Positions 9,801 through 19,584 of a stretch of DNA of 59,956 nucleotides are shown here, in pieces. The stretch's first letter is position 1. Each line of letters begins with the position of its first letter. The notes beneath the pieces are model-generated. The model did not search any database. It had not been told where the DNA came from and saw only the letters and a program-made list of their open reading frames with translations. A program made the translations under genes and the position numbers. This stretch comes from an uncultured bacterium (GTDB lineage Bacteria; Verrucomicrobiota; Kiritimatiellia; PWTM01): positions 1 through 59,956 of the forward strand of contig CAKZPT010000019.1 of assembly GCA_937139365.1 (NCBI GenBank), read 5' to 3'.

Positions 9801-10205
9801 GGCGGGATCGAGTCGGGTGGGCAGGTCCGCCCTCTGCTCCGGGGTGCGGCGCGTGTGGGAGAAGTTGAGCCGGAGCTGCTCGCGGAGGTACTTGAGGGTT
9901 GCCTGGGGGTCGCGGCCGTAATCGAGGAGGGCCTGGCGGTTGAGGAGCTCGCGCGCGGCCGGCACCACTTGGCCGTTCCGAGCGCGGGCCCAGGCGTCGA
10001 GCGTTCGTTGAAAGCGTTCGCGCTGGCCGGTGTTCTGCGCATGGAGGGCGGTGTAGAAGAAGAAGTCGTCGGTGCCGGGCACGAGTTCCCTGAGCGCGGC
10101 CTCGCGGTCGTCGGCGAGGCTGAAGGTCTCGATGTAGCCGATCTCCTGCGCGGCGGCGGCGACGGCTGTGAAGGGGAGGACGAGCAGCACGAGGTTTCTG
10201 TTCAT
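3831..10205 (-). CDS. Giant exported macroglobulin-like protein (2124 aa)
   Basis: This very large exported protein has a signal peptide at residues 1-20 (hydrophobic, AVAAAA before QE). The central half is built from beta-rich repeats resembling alpha-2-macroglobulin MG domains. Examples are VRLSLWVKNVEDLQINIYEI (about 430-450), a carboxypeptidase-like ELRGKNGEPVAGATVAGAF and the C-terminal PIPGAYVKVYARLPNKQVKF followed by DGYTDLRGRFDYAS (about 2055-2095). No thioester motif (CGEQ or CLEQ) is visible, so it could not trap proteases by the classical mechanism. Residues about 1365-1400 form an Ala/Pro-rich linker, and a helical TPR-like region follows at about 1800-1930. A likely role is a periplasmic or surface structural protein or protease trap, but this is inference. 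The 160-bp gap to the sulfatase upstream suggests an independent promoter. Confidence 0.85.
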   Translation of the reverse strand: MNRNLVLLVLPFTAVAAAAQEIGYIETFSLADDREAALRELVPGTDDFFFYTALHAQNTGQRERFQRTLDAWARARNGQVVPAARELLNRQALLDYGRDPQATLKYLREQLRLNFSHTRRTPEQRADLPTRLDPARIAFDTVAAERLKNSPRSLEPFSDVGLFRLAGRELTPEQRRDFLRRATRPDIPGLVDMILADLAVQDSPPFGHLPIHRQLTLAQLDDLAQKRPALRNEAAFVSAYLARLVPDNETDLATEAPAREAYYERVWAFVSQLDDAHNTLKANVLYNRLLHDTRVGVRNRARFIEYLKLPRRVPYVARPLLESVARPEHLADLAADPKLIALPPISMDEPLVRDYLLYFLRDAADYSEFQTWIRDDYLKKVFAESKIVHGIGEPSQWANLLTPDEYRALRERVDLEFLPHNPDVLRPEDPVRLSLWVKNVEDLQINIYEIDTFNYYRDTGRSLNLAINLDGLVPTDQQRHRLQAPAEQRIQRTFEFPNLTGRGVWVIEFIGNGRSSRALVQKGRLGAVQSMTAAGQALTVFDESNRRLPDARAWIGGREFAAGPDGRIVIPFTTEPKTENVILRAGSFASLTQIRHEAEVYELAANMHLDRESLLPEATARLLLRPILRINGHPVDLKLLEQPRLVLTVTDIRGISTEREYPGLTLTDREETVVEFAVPEQIVAVTARLEGRVRNVSRRRHDDLSATGVWRVNQMHTTLATRCLHALLTPEGYVVELRGKNGEPVAGATVAGAFYHRDFQQPIHVQLRTDEHGRVALGPLTDIVRFSLTPEPRPVDWPTDGPPNPKSAEWRAAHAPPGVERTWTVLRSDCWWPSALHGPAGRPLRLPLPDPSIRDPKHDFSLLEVRGGVFVRDCADRMSVTDGDLELRDLEPGDYSLQIRSRGVEIPVRVTRGEPIDHIVVSSRRALERPRLEPLQIAAIEPGPDTVVVRLRHAGPFARVHVYGLRYLPPADPADVLAPAGWPSLVEQRWTLPQTFYESGRKVGDEYRYILDRRTAQKYPAVILERPGLLLNPWVLRETRPESEVLQAGTAYVGRQAAHGAVAAVEGAALGVAVPVADFPTLDFLATPSAVLPNLRPDADGRIVIPRAQLGHAAFLVAVALDPCHAVRATAALGDPKPALRNLRLAAPLDPNRPFAEVKTAVALAAGRTLEIPDASMARMEIVDTVARAWQLLSTLATNQPALRDFSFIPRWASLPATEKLDLYSKFACHELNFFLFRKDPVFFKEVVAPYLANKRDKTFLDCWLLGENPDIWLEPWEYRQLNVVEKILLAQRLPDRREAIVRDIRDQADLLPTDVVEFHRLFDTALQAGVLEGGETLRGLAATAEPAAPQVSALALRAGGGAPSSAAAPSPAAAFEAAANALAAPPPDQEKMDRAAKQRRQNVDGTLPPADKDAGDFLTDVDISERRAASRPFFRAPDMPRELAENNYYKLPIAQQTATLVRPSPFWADYAAHAGSESFLSTNFLSAHRNFTEIIFAVAALDLPFEAAPHKVVSRPPSVSIEAAGPMLLFLRQVAPAAAAERAGSVLVAQNFFRADDPWLYEGNERYERYVTGDFQPGVPYGARVVLTNPTGNRQYVQVLLQIPQGSVPLQSGLPTRGVHLALEPYETRTMEYYFYFPETGEFTHHPAALAQGGVATSRALPTFFRVVSRPERQDTTSWAWISQNSTPDQVLAFLRDANLHRITLSEIAWRCRERDFYVRAIELLEDRRAFDPTLWSYAILHNDPPRIRAFLAHSPLATACGPVLDSPLLTLDPVRRRTYQHLEYDPMIVPRAHPVGGRHRIHNAEFRHQYHEFLRVLAYKASLNPEDHLAVAYYLALQDRVEDALKWFGRVERNNIAEKIQYDYLRCHLALRQRDIATARTTAAAYRDHPVPRWRARFAAVLAQLDEIRGAPAARPDTVDSAPLQQDALASTEPVIEIHVEAGRVRIDYRNLQSCVLNFYPTDIEFLFSRNPFLQDTADTFVYVRPAFTRTVDLPAGRTTITVDLPEDLKKNLIVEAVADNLRRTQAYYPNTLRVHLIEAFGQLLVTHADTLAPIPGAYVKVYARLPNKQVKFYKDGYTDLRGRFDYASIQDPTLARAERLAVLVLSEDLGAVIREVTPPKK
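9352..9374. repeat. AT-rich inverted repeat inside the giant gene
   Basis: AACACATT (9352-9359) and AATGTGTT (9367-9374) are perfect 8-bp arms with a 7-base loop. They sit in an AT-rich patch (about 9334-9380) of an otherwise GC-rich reading frame. The encoded residues (AHNTLKANVLYNRLL) read normally, so this may be chance. Confidence 0.4.
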
Positions 10206-10365
10206 CGCATCGGTCTCCCGGCCGTTGCGAGGGCAGGCGGCCCCGGCCCGGCCATCCGCTTGGTAATACGTCAGCGGGAGCTCCGATCTTCAGCCTAGCT
10301 CTGCGGTGCGGCAGGCCGCAACCTGCCCGCCAACGCGGACGACGGCGTGGAGGAGAGGACCGCCG

Positions 10366-11676
10366 TCAGCGGCGGGGCGTGACCTCCTGTTCCCACGCCG
10401 TGAGAAGGGTCGTCAGTCGGCGGACGTCGTCGGGGCGATCCGCGGCCGGATCCCGGCGTTCGGCGGGATCGGCCACCAGATCGAAGAGCCGTTCGATCCT
10501 TTGCGTGCCGCGCTGTTCGACCAGGTATTTCGGCCGGCCGTTGCGGACGGCGCGCCACGTGACATCGCCGCGGCGACCGCGCCGGAAGAGACGGCGTTCG
10601 AACGGAACGCGGCCCGAGCGGATCGTCGCGATGACATCGACGCCGTCCAGCGAGACAGAGCTTGTGGCGGTGGGCGCCAGGAGGGCCAGAATGGACGCAG
10701 TGAGATCCATCGTCGCCGCGACCTGATCGCTAGTTGAGCCCGCGGGCAGCCGGCCAGGCCAGCGCAGGAGACAGGGAGCGCGGATTCCTCCTTCCCAAAG
10801 CGTCCCCTTGTGGCCCGAAAATGGCCCGTTGCGCGCCCATTTCGGGCCGCCGTTGTCGGACGTGAAGATGACCAGCGTGTTGGAGGTCTGGCCGGTGCGA
10901 TCCAGTTCCGCCAGCAGCCGGCCGACATTGTCGTCGAGCCGCCGGACCATCGCGGCGTAGGTCTCTGGCGTACCCCGATAGACTTCGGCCGTGGTCACGG
11001 GACTAGCGCGGCGGTCGTCCGGGCCCTGCATCGGCACGTGAGGAGCCGTGTACGGGACGTACAGGAACCTCGGCGGCGGGGCCGCACGCCAAGCCTCGAG
11101 GGCCTCGTCGGTGATCCAGTCGGTCAGGTATACGCCGGCGTTGGTGACCGGTTTGCCGTCGCGGTAGACGACGTGCAGGTCGATGTCCGGTTCGACGTGG
11201 TGGAAATAGTCGACACCTCCGCCCAGGATGGTGAACCACCGCTGAAAGCCGTGCCGGTCGGGCCAAAAATGCGGTTCGTATCCTAGGTGCCACTTGCCGG
11301 CCATCAGGATGGTGACGCCCGCGGCGGCCAGCCGATGTCCCAGCACGGAGTCCTCCGCTGGCAGGCCAAGCTGGTTGATGGTCCGCAGCCGGATCGCGTC
11401 GTTGTACCGGCCCACATTGCCGATGCCGATGGCGCACTCGAGGCCACCGGGACGCTGGGGATAGCGGCCGGTGAGGAGGGCCGTCCGCGTGGGAGTACAC
11501 TCCGCGGCGCTCGCGTAAAACGAGGTCAGGCGTATCCCTTCTGTGGCTAGACGGTCGATCTGCGGGGTGGGCACCAGCCCCCCATAACAGCCGAGATCGC
11601 CAATGCCCAAATCGTCAGCGAGGATCAGCATCACGTCCGGCCGCTCGACGGCTTGGGCGGAGACAACGGCTGCCAC
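10366..11676 (-). CDS. Sulfatase (arylsulfatase A-like)
   Basis: This type I sulfatase hydrolyses sulfate esters using formylglycine and calcium, probably in the periplasm. Visible motifs in order are MLILADDLGIGDLGCYGG (D21, D22), the formylglycine sequence C60-T-P-T-R followed by TALLTGRYP, GKWHLGYEPHFWPDRHGF with the catalytic Lys and His, and TSDNGGPKW. The conserved Lys of the active site appears in SGHKGTLWEGGIRAP. At 436 residues it is near the family norm. The chosen GTG at 11676 leaves only a truncated signal sequence. The codons just upstream (LLRVLVAV before AAVVSAQA) would complete a signal peptide but hold no ATG, GTG or TTG before a stop, so the true start may use CTG or be masked by an indel. 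A 514-bp gap lies upstream. Confidence 0.9.
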   Translation of the reverse strand: MAAVVSAQAVERPDVMLILADDLGIGDLGCYGGLVPTPQIDRLATEGIRLTSFYASAAECTPTRTALLTGRYPQRPGGLECAIGIGNVGRYNDAIRLRTINQLGLPAEDSVLGHRLAAAGVTILMAGKWHLGYEPHFWPDRHGFQRWFTILGGGVDYFHHVEPDIDLHVVYRDGKPVTNAGVYLTDWITDEALEAWRAAPPPRFLYVPYTAPHVPMQGPDDRRASPVTTAEVYRGTPETYAAMVRRLDDNVGRLLAELDRTGQTSNTLVIFTSDNGGPKWARNGPFSGHKGTLWEGGIRAPCLLRWPGRLPAGSTSDQVAATMDLTASILALLAPTATSSVSLDGVDVIATIRSGRVPFERRLFRRGRRGDVTWRAVRNGRPKYLVEQRGTQRIERLFDLVADPAERRDPAADRPDDVRRLTTLLTAWEQEVTPRR

Positions 11677-12190
11677 GGCGACCAGGACGCGAAGAAGGGG
11701 GAAAGGCCCTCAATGCGGGGGCCGTCTGCGCGGCACGGGATGGGATATCGAGGAACATGAAGAGTTTGGATCGGCGCCTCTGCGGGCGAAGAAAAGCCCA
11801 TTGGGGATCTCCAAGTAGTCCCAGTCTTCTAGGGGCGGGGAGACCGGATGTCAATATGGAATGCGGAAGACGACTGGATCGCGGAATGTCCCTCTAGATG
11901 GGAGAGAGACCCCGTACGGCGCGGGGTGGCGCACTTAATACAGTGCGCCGCCTGCCGTGCGGAGTGGCCGCATCCTGCGCTCAGGTACTGGGATGGGGAT
12001 GCGCCATGCGTTGGCGCGGCGTTCGGGATGGCCGCGCCCTGCACGACGCCGGACTTCCCAAAGGAAAGCTGCCGGTCGCGGATGTCACCAGCAGGCGTCC
12101 TGCCGCGCGGTGCAGCGAACTACGCGCACCGTGGGAAAGGTGGACGGGACCGGACGTGGGCCGGGCCCGTCCCTTTCTGGGCGAACGGCT
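11677..12190. other. Intergenic region with a run of strong inverted repeats
   Basis: No gene is convincing in these 514 bases between the ppdK stop and the sulfatase. They contain consecutive potential hairpins: CCCCG/CGGGG (11910-11926), GGCGCACT/AGTGCGCC with a 6-base loop (11928-11949), GCGCCA/TGGCGC (12001-12017) and GGCGCGGC/GCCGCGCC (12013-12038). A smaller one lies around CTTCCCAAAGGAAAG (12054-12068). These could be a structured RNA, a 5' leader of the sulfatase or ppdK termination signals. No U-tract follows any stem. A plus-strand frame from ATG 11848 with GGGGAG before it resembles no known family and runs into ppdK antisense. Confidence 0.4.
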
Positions 12191-14965
<2,775 letters not shown>

Positions 14966-15060
14966 GCGTGGACTCCTTATCGTGTTGGCGTTTCGCCCGA
15001 TGCGGGTTCCGCTCGCCGGTCCGGCCTTTCCGGCCGACCAGCCCGGACGAAAAAACCCCT

Positions 15061-15074
15061 TGACGGTACCGTCA
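15061..15074. promoter_or_regulatory. 14-bp perfect palindrome in the ppdK-der divergent spacer
   Basis: TGACGGTACCGTCA is a perfect palindrome in the middle of the 206-bp region between the ppdK and der starts, 96 bp from the ppdK ATG. The size and symmetry fit a dimeric repressor or activator operator. A TTGACG hexamer overlaps it on the plus strand, but no good -10 follows. Confidence 0.45.
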
Positions 15075-15171
15075 CCCCTCGTCCGCGTCAACCCGATCGG
15101 CGCCTTCCGAACCAGCTTGACCGCCGACGGCCCGTCGGCAAGGGTGGACGGCTGAACGAGGCGTCTTTTCG

Positions 15172-16581
15172 ATGTCGATGACGCGACCGCCCTCCACCGC
15201 TCCCGCGCCGCCCCGCGCGGTGGCAATCGTCGGCCGGCCGAACGTCGGGAAATCGGCGCTGTTCAACCGGTTGGCCGGCCGGCGCATTGCGATCGTCCAC
15301 GACGAGCCCGGCGTGACCCGCGACCGGATCGCGACGGAGGCGCGATGGGACGACCAGGTGTTTTCCCTCATCGACACCGGCGGCCTCGGTCTTCTCAGCC
15401 GGGCCCGGGCCGACGACGAACTGGCAGCCGCCATCGAGCGACAGGTCGAGGCCGCGATCGAGGAAGCCGCCGTAGTGGTCATGGTCGTCGACGTACGGAC
15501 CGGCCCGGCGCCGCTCGACGAGGAGGTGGCCGACCGCCTCCGTCGCTCCGGCCGGCCGGTCGTACTCGCGGCCAACAAGGCCGACCGATCGGCGGACGAC
15601 GCCGGCGCGTTCGAGTTCGAGCGGTTTGGGTTTCCCGTGATTCCCGTCTCGGCCGCACACGGCCGCGGCATGGACGAACTGATGGAGGAAGTGCTCGCGC
15701 GCCTGTCGCCTGCGTCGATCGCGGAAGACAACCTTCCTGCGCTGCGCATTGGCATCTTCGGCCGACCTAACGCGGGCAAATCCTCGTTCATCAACCGCCT
15801 GGTGGGGCGCGAACGCCTGGTCGTCTCATCCATCCCTGGGACCACCCGCGACTGCGTCGAGGTTCCGCTGGAGGTGGAGGGTGCCGCGGGCCGCCGGCGG
15901 TACCTGCTGGTGGACACCGCAGGCCTGCGCGCCTCCGGTCGGCTCGAGTCGGCGGTGGAGCGGTTCAGCCTGGCGCGCGTCGAATCGGCGATGCGGCGCG
16001 TGGACGTCGCGGTGCTGTTGTTCGACGGGCAGGTCGGACCGACGCGCCAGGATCAGCGTATCGCAAGGATGATCCTCGACGAGCACCGCGGGTGCGTGCT
16101 GGCTGTGAACAAGTGGGATCTGGCGGCCGGCGGCCTCGGCCCGGCGGCGGAACGGCGACGGCGGGCCGAGTACCGCGCGGCCCTCCGACGGGAGTTTCCG
16201 TTCCTCGATTTTGCCCCGCTGCTGTTCGTTTCGGCGCGAACGGGATCGGGCATGGACGAGGCGCCCCGCAGCTTTGAGCTGGTCGCGCGCAACGTCTCGG
16301 CCCGCCTGCCCACCGGCTTGCTCAACCGGCTCCTTCGCGAGGCATTCGAGCGCCAGTCGCCCCCATCGATCCGCGGTCGGCGGCTGAAGCTGTTGTATGC
16401 CACGCAGACGGGCGAACGGCCGTTGAGGGTGCGGTTGTTTGTCAACGATCCTGACCTGCTGACGCCGGCCTACGCGAACTACCTCGAAGGACGGCTGCGG
16501 GCGGCCCTCGGGCTGGAAGGAGCCCCCTTGGTTTTCCAGGCGGAGTCGCGCCCGCGTCGGGACGCCGCTACCCACGGCTGA
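15172..16581 (+). CDS. der: Ribosome biogenesis GTPase Der (EngA)
   Basis: Der is a double-GTPase needed for 50S subunit maturation. The first G domain has GRPNVGKS at 21-28, PGVTRD and DTGG, with AANKAD as the base-specificity motif. The second has GRPNAGKS at about 197-204, SIPGTTRD, DTAGLR and VNKWD. The C-terminal KH-like domain includes KLLYATQTGERPLRVRLFVN and PAYANYLEGRLRAALGLEGA, typical of Der. At 469 residues the length is normal. A short N-terminal extension (MSMTRPPSTAPAPP) precedes the first beta strand. The ATG at 15172 is the only start consistent with a full first G domain. The DoxX/LPTG gene follows after 28 bp on the same strand and may be cotranscribed. Confidence 0.97.
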   Translation: MSMTRPPSTAPAPPRAVAIVGRPNVGKSALFNRLAGRRIAIVHDEPGVTRDRIATEARWDDQVFSLIDTGGLGLLSRARADDELAAAIERQVEAAIEEAAVVVMVVDVRTGPAPLDEEVADRLRRSGRPVVLAANKADRSADDAGAFEFERFGFPVIPVSAAHGRGMDELMEEVLARLSPASIAEDNLPALRIGIFGRPNAGKSSFINRLVGRERLVVSSIPGTTRDCVEVPLEVEGAAGRRRYLLVDTAGLRASGRLESAVERFSLARVESAMRRVDVAVLLFDGQVGPTRQDQRIARMILDEHRGCVLAVNKWDLAAGGLGPAAERRRRAEYRAALRREFPFLDFAPLLFVSARTGSGMDEAPRSFELVARNVSARLPTGLLNRLLREAFERQSPPSIRGRRLKLLYATQTGERPLRVRLFVNDPDLLTPAYANYLEGRLRAALGLEGAPLVFQAESRPRRDAATHG

Positions 16582-16609
16582 TTGCGGCCACCAACTAGAA
16601 AGACCGATC

Positions 16610-17060
16610 ATGGCGAGGATCCTACCGCCGTTGGCCGCCCGTGCGGCGCTGGCCCTGCTGCGGGCCGCAACGGGTTGGCATCTGCTGCAGGAAGGAGTCA
16701 GCAAGCTTGCGGCCGGCGACTGGTCCGCTGCGGCCTACCTCGCCACCGCGCATGGCCTGCTGGGGCCGCTCTTTCGCGAGCTTTCCGCCCGGCCGGCATG
16801 GGAGAGGGCCAGCGCCTGGTCAATACGTGGGGGCCGACGATCATCGGCGTGGCCCTTGTTATCGGCCTCCGGACCCGTGTAGTGGCTGCGGCGGGCGCAG
16901 CCCTCGTGGCGCTCTATTACGCCGCGCGTCCCGCCATGATCGTCCTGCCGCCCGTCCCCGGCTTCGGTTCGGCGGGCGAGATGATCGTCGTCTTGGTCGA
17001 GGCAGCGCGCTGGCTGCGCTCGCGGCCTTGCCCGCCGGCTGGACGTTCGGCCTGAAGGGG
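16610..17060 (+). pseudogene. DoxX-like membrane module, frameshifted
   Basis: This is a four-helix DoxX-type integral membrane domain, of a family linked loosely to redox partners. ATG 16610 opens MARILPPLAARAALALLRAA and GWHLLQEGVSKLAAGDWSAA. Around 16815 the reading moves one frame down and continues NTWGPTIIGVALVIGL, VVAAAGAALVALYYAARPA and GEMIVVLVEAA. Around 17008 it moves again to LAALAALPAGWTFGLKG. Both changes are of the -1 type. After correction there is no stop before the following LPTG-type domain, so the two modules appear to be one fused protein. Whether the shifts are sequencing errors or real damage cannot be decided here. Confidence 0.6.
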
Positions 17061-18081
17061 ATGCGGGACCGGCTGCGATGGCGTCGGCGCACCGAGGCCC
17101 CGACTCCCGACGGCGCCGCGCCTGGCGGCGCCGTCGCCGCCGTGAACACCGCCGCCGGACTCGATCGGCGCGAGCTGCTGGGCCATCTCCTCGGTCTGCC
17201 GCTGCTCGGCGCATGGGCGCTGGCTTGGCTGCGGCGGCGCGGCCGGCGCATCGCTTCGCCCAGGCTCGCGAGCTGAAGGGACGCCTGCCGACCGGCCGCA
17301 TCGGGGGGCTCGAACTCAGCCGGGTCATCCTTGGAGGCAACTTGATCGGCGGATGGGCCCATGCCCGGGACCTCATCTACGTATCGAAACTGGTCAAGGC
17401 CTACCACCACGAGGGCAGGATCTACGAGACCTTCGCGCCGGCCGAGCAATGCGGCATCAACGCGATCCTGACCAACCCCGTCCTGTGCGGCGTGATCAAC
17501 CGCTACTGGAAATACGCGGGCGGCCGAATTCGGTTCATTTCCGACTGCGGCGGCAACGACCTGCTCGAACGGATCCGGCTCTCGATCGATCAGGGCGCGG
17601 CCGCCTGCTACGTGCAGGGCGGAACCGCCGACCAGCTGGTGGAGCGGGAACGATTCGACACGCTGGCCCACGCCCTCGATCTGATCCGCGCGGCGGGCCT
17701 GCCGGCGGGCATCGGCGGTCATTACCTGAAGACCGTCGTCCGATGTGCCGAGTGTGGACTGAAACCCGATTTCTGGATGAAAACCCTGCACCGGCTCGAC
17801 TACTGGAGCGCCCCCCCGGCGAGCCCGAGCACGACAACCGATTCTGCGACGACCCCGACGGCGTCATCGCCTGGATGGCGCAGCGCGAGGAGCCGTGGAT
17901 CGCTTTCAAGGTCCTGGCCGCCGGCGCCATAGCGCCGGCGAAGAGGTTCCGCCATGCCTTCGAAGGCGGGGCCGATTTCATCTGCGTCGGCATGTACGAT
18001 TTCCAGCTCGTCGAAAACGTCAACCTTGCGCTGGACGTTCTGGGAGATCTCCAGCGGCGGGTTCGTCCCTGGCGCGCATGA
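17061..18081 (+). pseudogene. Twin-arginine-like linker plus conserved LPTG-start domain, frameshifted
   Basis: This continues the DoxX reading. A linker with LDRRELLGHLLGLPLLGAWA resembles a twin-arginine signal or anchor. After a -1 shift near 17240 comes a conserved globular domain: LKGRLPTGRIGGLELSRVIL, GGNLIGGWAHARDLIYVSKL, CGINAILTNP, FISDCGGNDLLERI, AGLPAGIGGHYLKTV and GLKPDFWMKTLHRLDYWSA. Another -1 shift in a C7 run (about 17813-17819) is followed by HDNRFCDDPDGVIAWMAQ, WIAFKVLAAGAIAPAKRF and GADFICVGMYDFQLVENV. I recall this family from PVC bacteria without an assigned activity. The periodic beta-alpha pattern and the GADFI.VGM ending suggest a TIM-barrel enzyme. Substrate and reaction are unknown. 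Confidence 0.6.
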
Positions 18082-18142
18082 GCGGCCGGTGTCGGTTGAT
18101 CATGCGGACGGGACGCCGTAGAGTGAGCCCAGGGAATCGCGA

Positions 18143-18922
18143 ATGAAACCGCGCCCGGCATGGGCCGCGACGGTGCTGGTGCTCGCGATGGCCACGGCGG
18201 GGGCCGCGGTGAGCCCAGGCGATTCGCGCGAAGCGGTGCTGGCGGAGCTCGGCCTGCCGTCCGGACATATCCGCATCGGCGGGGAGGAACTGCTCTATTT
18301 CGAAGGCGCGACGGTCCGTCTTCGCAACGGTGTCGTCGTTGCCGCCGATGTACGTCCGCCCGAAGTGGTTCGGGCACGTCCTGGCGCCGGGAACGGAGCG
18401 CTCCAGCGGGCCCGGATGCCCGTTCCCGCGGCGGCCCTCCCCGACCCCAACGTCCGGCTGCGCGAGATGGTGGCGACGCCGGAGTTCCAATTGCTTTCGC
18501 CGGAGGAGCAAATTGCGGCGCTCGGCGATTTCGCCGCTCAAAATCCCGGTGCGAACATTCTCGGTTACGTACTGGCCGCCCGGCGCCGTCTCGACGAGCA
18601 AGAACGGCTGCGCCGCCGGATGCGCGAAATCGAGGAGGAGCTTAACCGCCTTGCCACCGAGGCCCGCCGCCGCCAGCGCGAGCCGATCTGGCCGGCGACT
18701 ACGGTCGTCGGTGGCACGCTGATCCATCGCGTTCGTCCGTGGACGGTCGGTTGGATGGCGGAGGCGGAAGGACCGGGATGGTCGTGGCGCGTGCACGACT
18801 GCCGCCATCCTGCGGGCCGCTCCGCCGGCGCTCCGTTGGGGACCTCCGGCTGGCCCTATAATTTCGGCATGGGCACGGCTCCCGTCCGCGCCGGACCCCG
18901 CCAGCCGGGCATGGGCTGGTGA
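18143..18922 (+). CDS. Exported protein of unknown function with a BamE-like N-terminus and coiled coil
   Basis: I do not recognise this gene as a named family. The 259-residue product has a signal peptide (residues 1-21, AWAATVLVLAMATAGAA). It then shows SPGDSREAVLAELGLPSGHI followed by EELLYFEGATVRLRNGVVV, a pattern like SmpA/BamE-type periplasmic domains (G-x-s...V...LG-P...v.l.nG.V). Residues about 145-180 are a charged helix (RRRLDEQERLRRRMREIEEE) likely to form a coiled coil. The C-terminal 80 residues are Gly/Pro/Trp-rich and low in complexity. It lies 61 bp after the LPTG module, before the rpsO leader. No strong Shine-Dalgarno precedes ATG 18143. Confidence 0.6.
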   Translation: MKPRPAWAATVLVLAMATAGAAVSPGDSREAVLAELGLPSGHIRIGGEELLYFEGATVRLRNGVVVAADVRPPEVVRARPGAGNGALQRARMPVPAAALPDPNVRLREMVATPEFQLLSPEEQIAALGDFAAQNPGANILGYVLAARRRLDEQERLRRRMREIEEELNRLATEARRRQREPIWPATTVVGGTLIHRVRPWTVGWMAEAEGPGWSWRVHDCRHPAGRSAGAPLGTSGWPYNFGMGTAPVRAGPRQPGMGW

Positions 18923-19182
18923 TTCGTTCCTGGCTTGCGCCGTCGGGGCTCGCTTTCGACTCCGGTGCGCATAATTTGAACGACGTGAGCCGCGAGCAGA
19001 TTTCCCAAGCGCGGACGCGTCTCTTCGGTGTGCCGGGCATCGCATGCGGCGGCCGCCGGTGACCACGACCACCGCGCGCCCCGCCGCGGATGCGGCGCGT
19101 GGGGCCGCTTTACTTTCGCGCCGCCGCGCCGTAAACTGGCCCGAAAAACAAACCAGAAGGAAGCAACGGAAGAAGGTTGTTC

Positions 19183-19446
19183 ATGCATAGTGCGGCGAGA
19201 GGGGATGTCCGGAAAGAGTTTCAGCGGCACGACAGGGACACAGGGTCCTCGGAGGTGCAGGTCGCGCTGCTAACCGCACGGATCAACTCCCTAACGGAAC
19301 ATCTGAAGAAGTTCCGCAAGGACCATGCATCGCGCCGCGGGCTGATCTTGATGGTCAGCAAGCGCCGGCGGCTGCTGGAGTACCTCCGGCGGACCGACGA
19401 GTCCCGCTACCGGCGGGTCGTCGAGAAGCTCGGCCTGCGCCATTGA
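19183..19446 (+). CDS. rpsO: Small ribosomal subunit protein uS15
   Basis: S15 binds the central domain of 16S rRNA early in 30S assembly. The 87-residue protein carries the family core [38 protein letters not shown] and [20 protein letters not shown], and ends [10 protein letters not shown] chose ATG 19183, with GAAGG about 6 bases upstream, rather than the in-frame TTG at 19177. The N-terminus ([13 protein letters not shown]) is a little shorter than usual. The 260-bp leader upstream could hold promoter and autoregulatory RNA, since S15 represses its own translation in several phyla, but I cannot point to a specific fold. The pair rpsO-pnp is a very common bacterial operon. Confidence 0.96.
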   Translation: MHSAARGDVRKEFQRHDRDTGSSEVQVALLTARINSLTEHLKKFRKDHASRRGLILMVSKRRRLLEYLRRTDESRYRRVVEKLGLRH

Positions 19447-19584
19447 GGCGCTTCGGTGCCCTCTCCACGCCCGCATCCCTCGGCTGCCCCTTGTCGGGCG
19501 CGGCGGAGGGCTCCCCGTGTCTCCCCTCCTGTCGAGGGCCGGAAGGCGGGGTTCCGCCCCTGAACAACCGACGTTCCACGATCC

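Noticed and set aside
11900-12100. Cobalamin riboswitch or RNase P/SRP RNA suggested by GGGAAGTCCGG on the minus strand
   Set aside because: The B12 box and the CCCGCAACTG-type core are missing, and neither the RNase P GAGGAAAGTCC nor the SRP GGAAG-GCAGC arrangement is complete. The stems remain reported without a class.
16810-17820. Programmed -1 ribosomal frameshifting in the DoxX/LPTG gene
   Set aside because: Four separate -1 steps would be needed, and no slippery heptamer with a downstream pseudoknot is evident. Indels are simpler.
19540-19560. GGCGGGGTTCCGCCCC hairpin before pnp as a rho-independent terminator
   Set aside because: It lacks a following T-run and lies upstream of pnp in a conserved operon. 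At most it is an RNase III-type processing stem.
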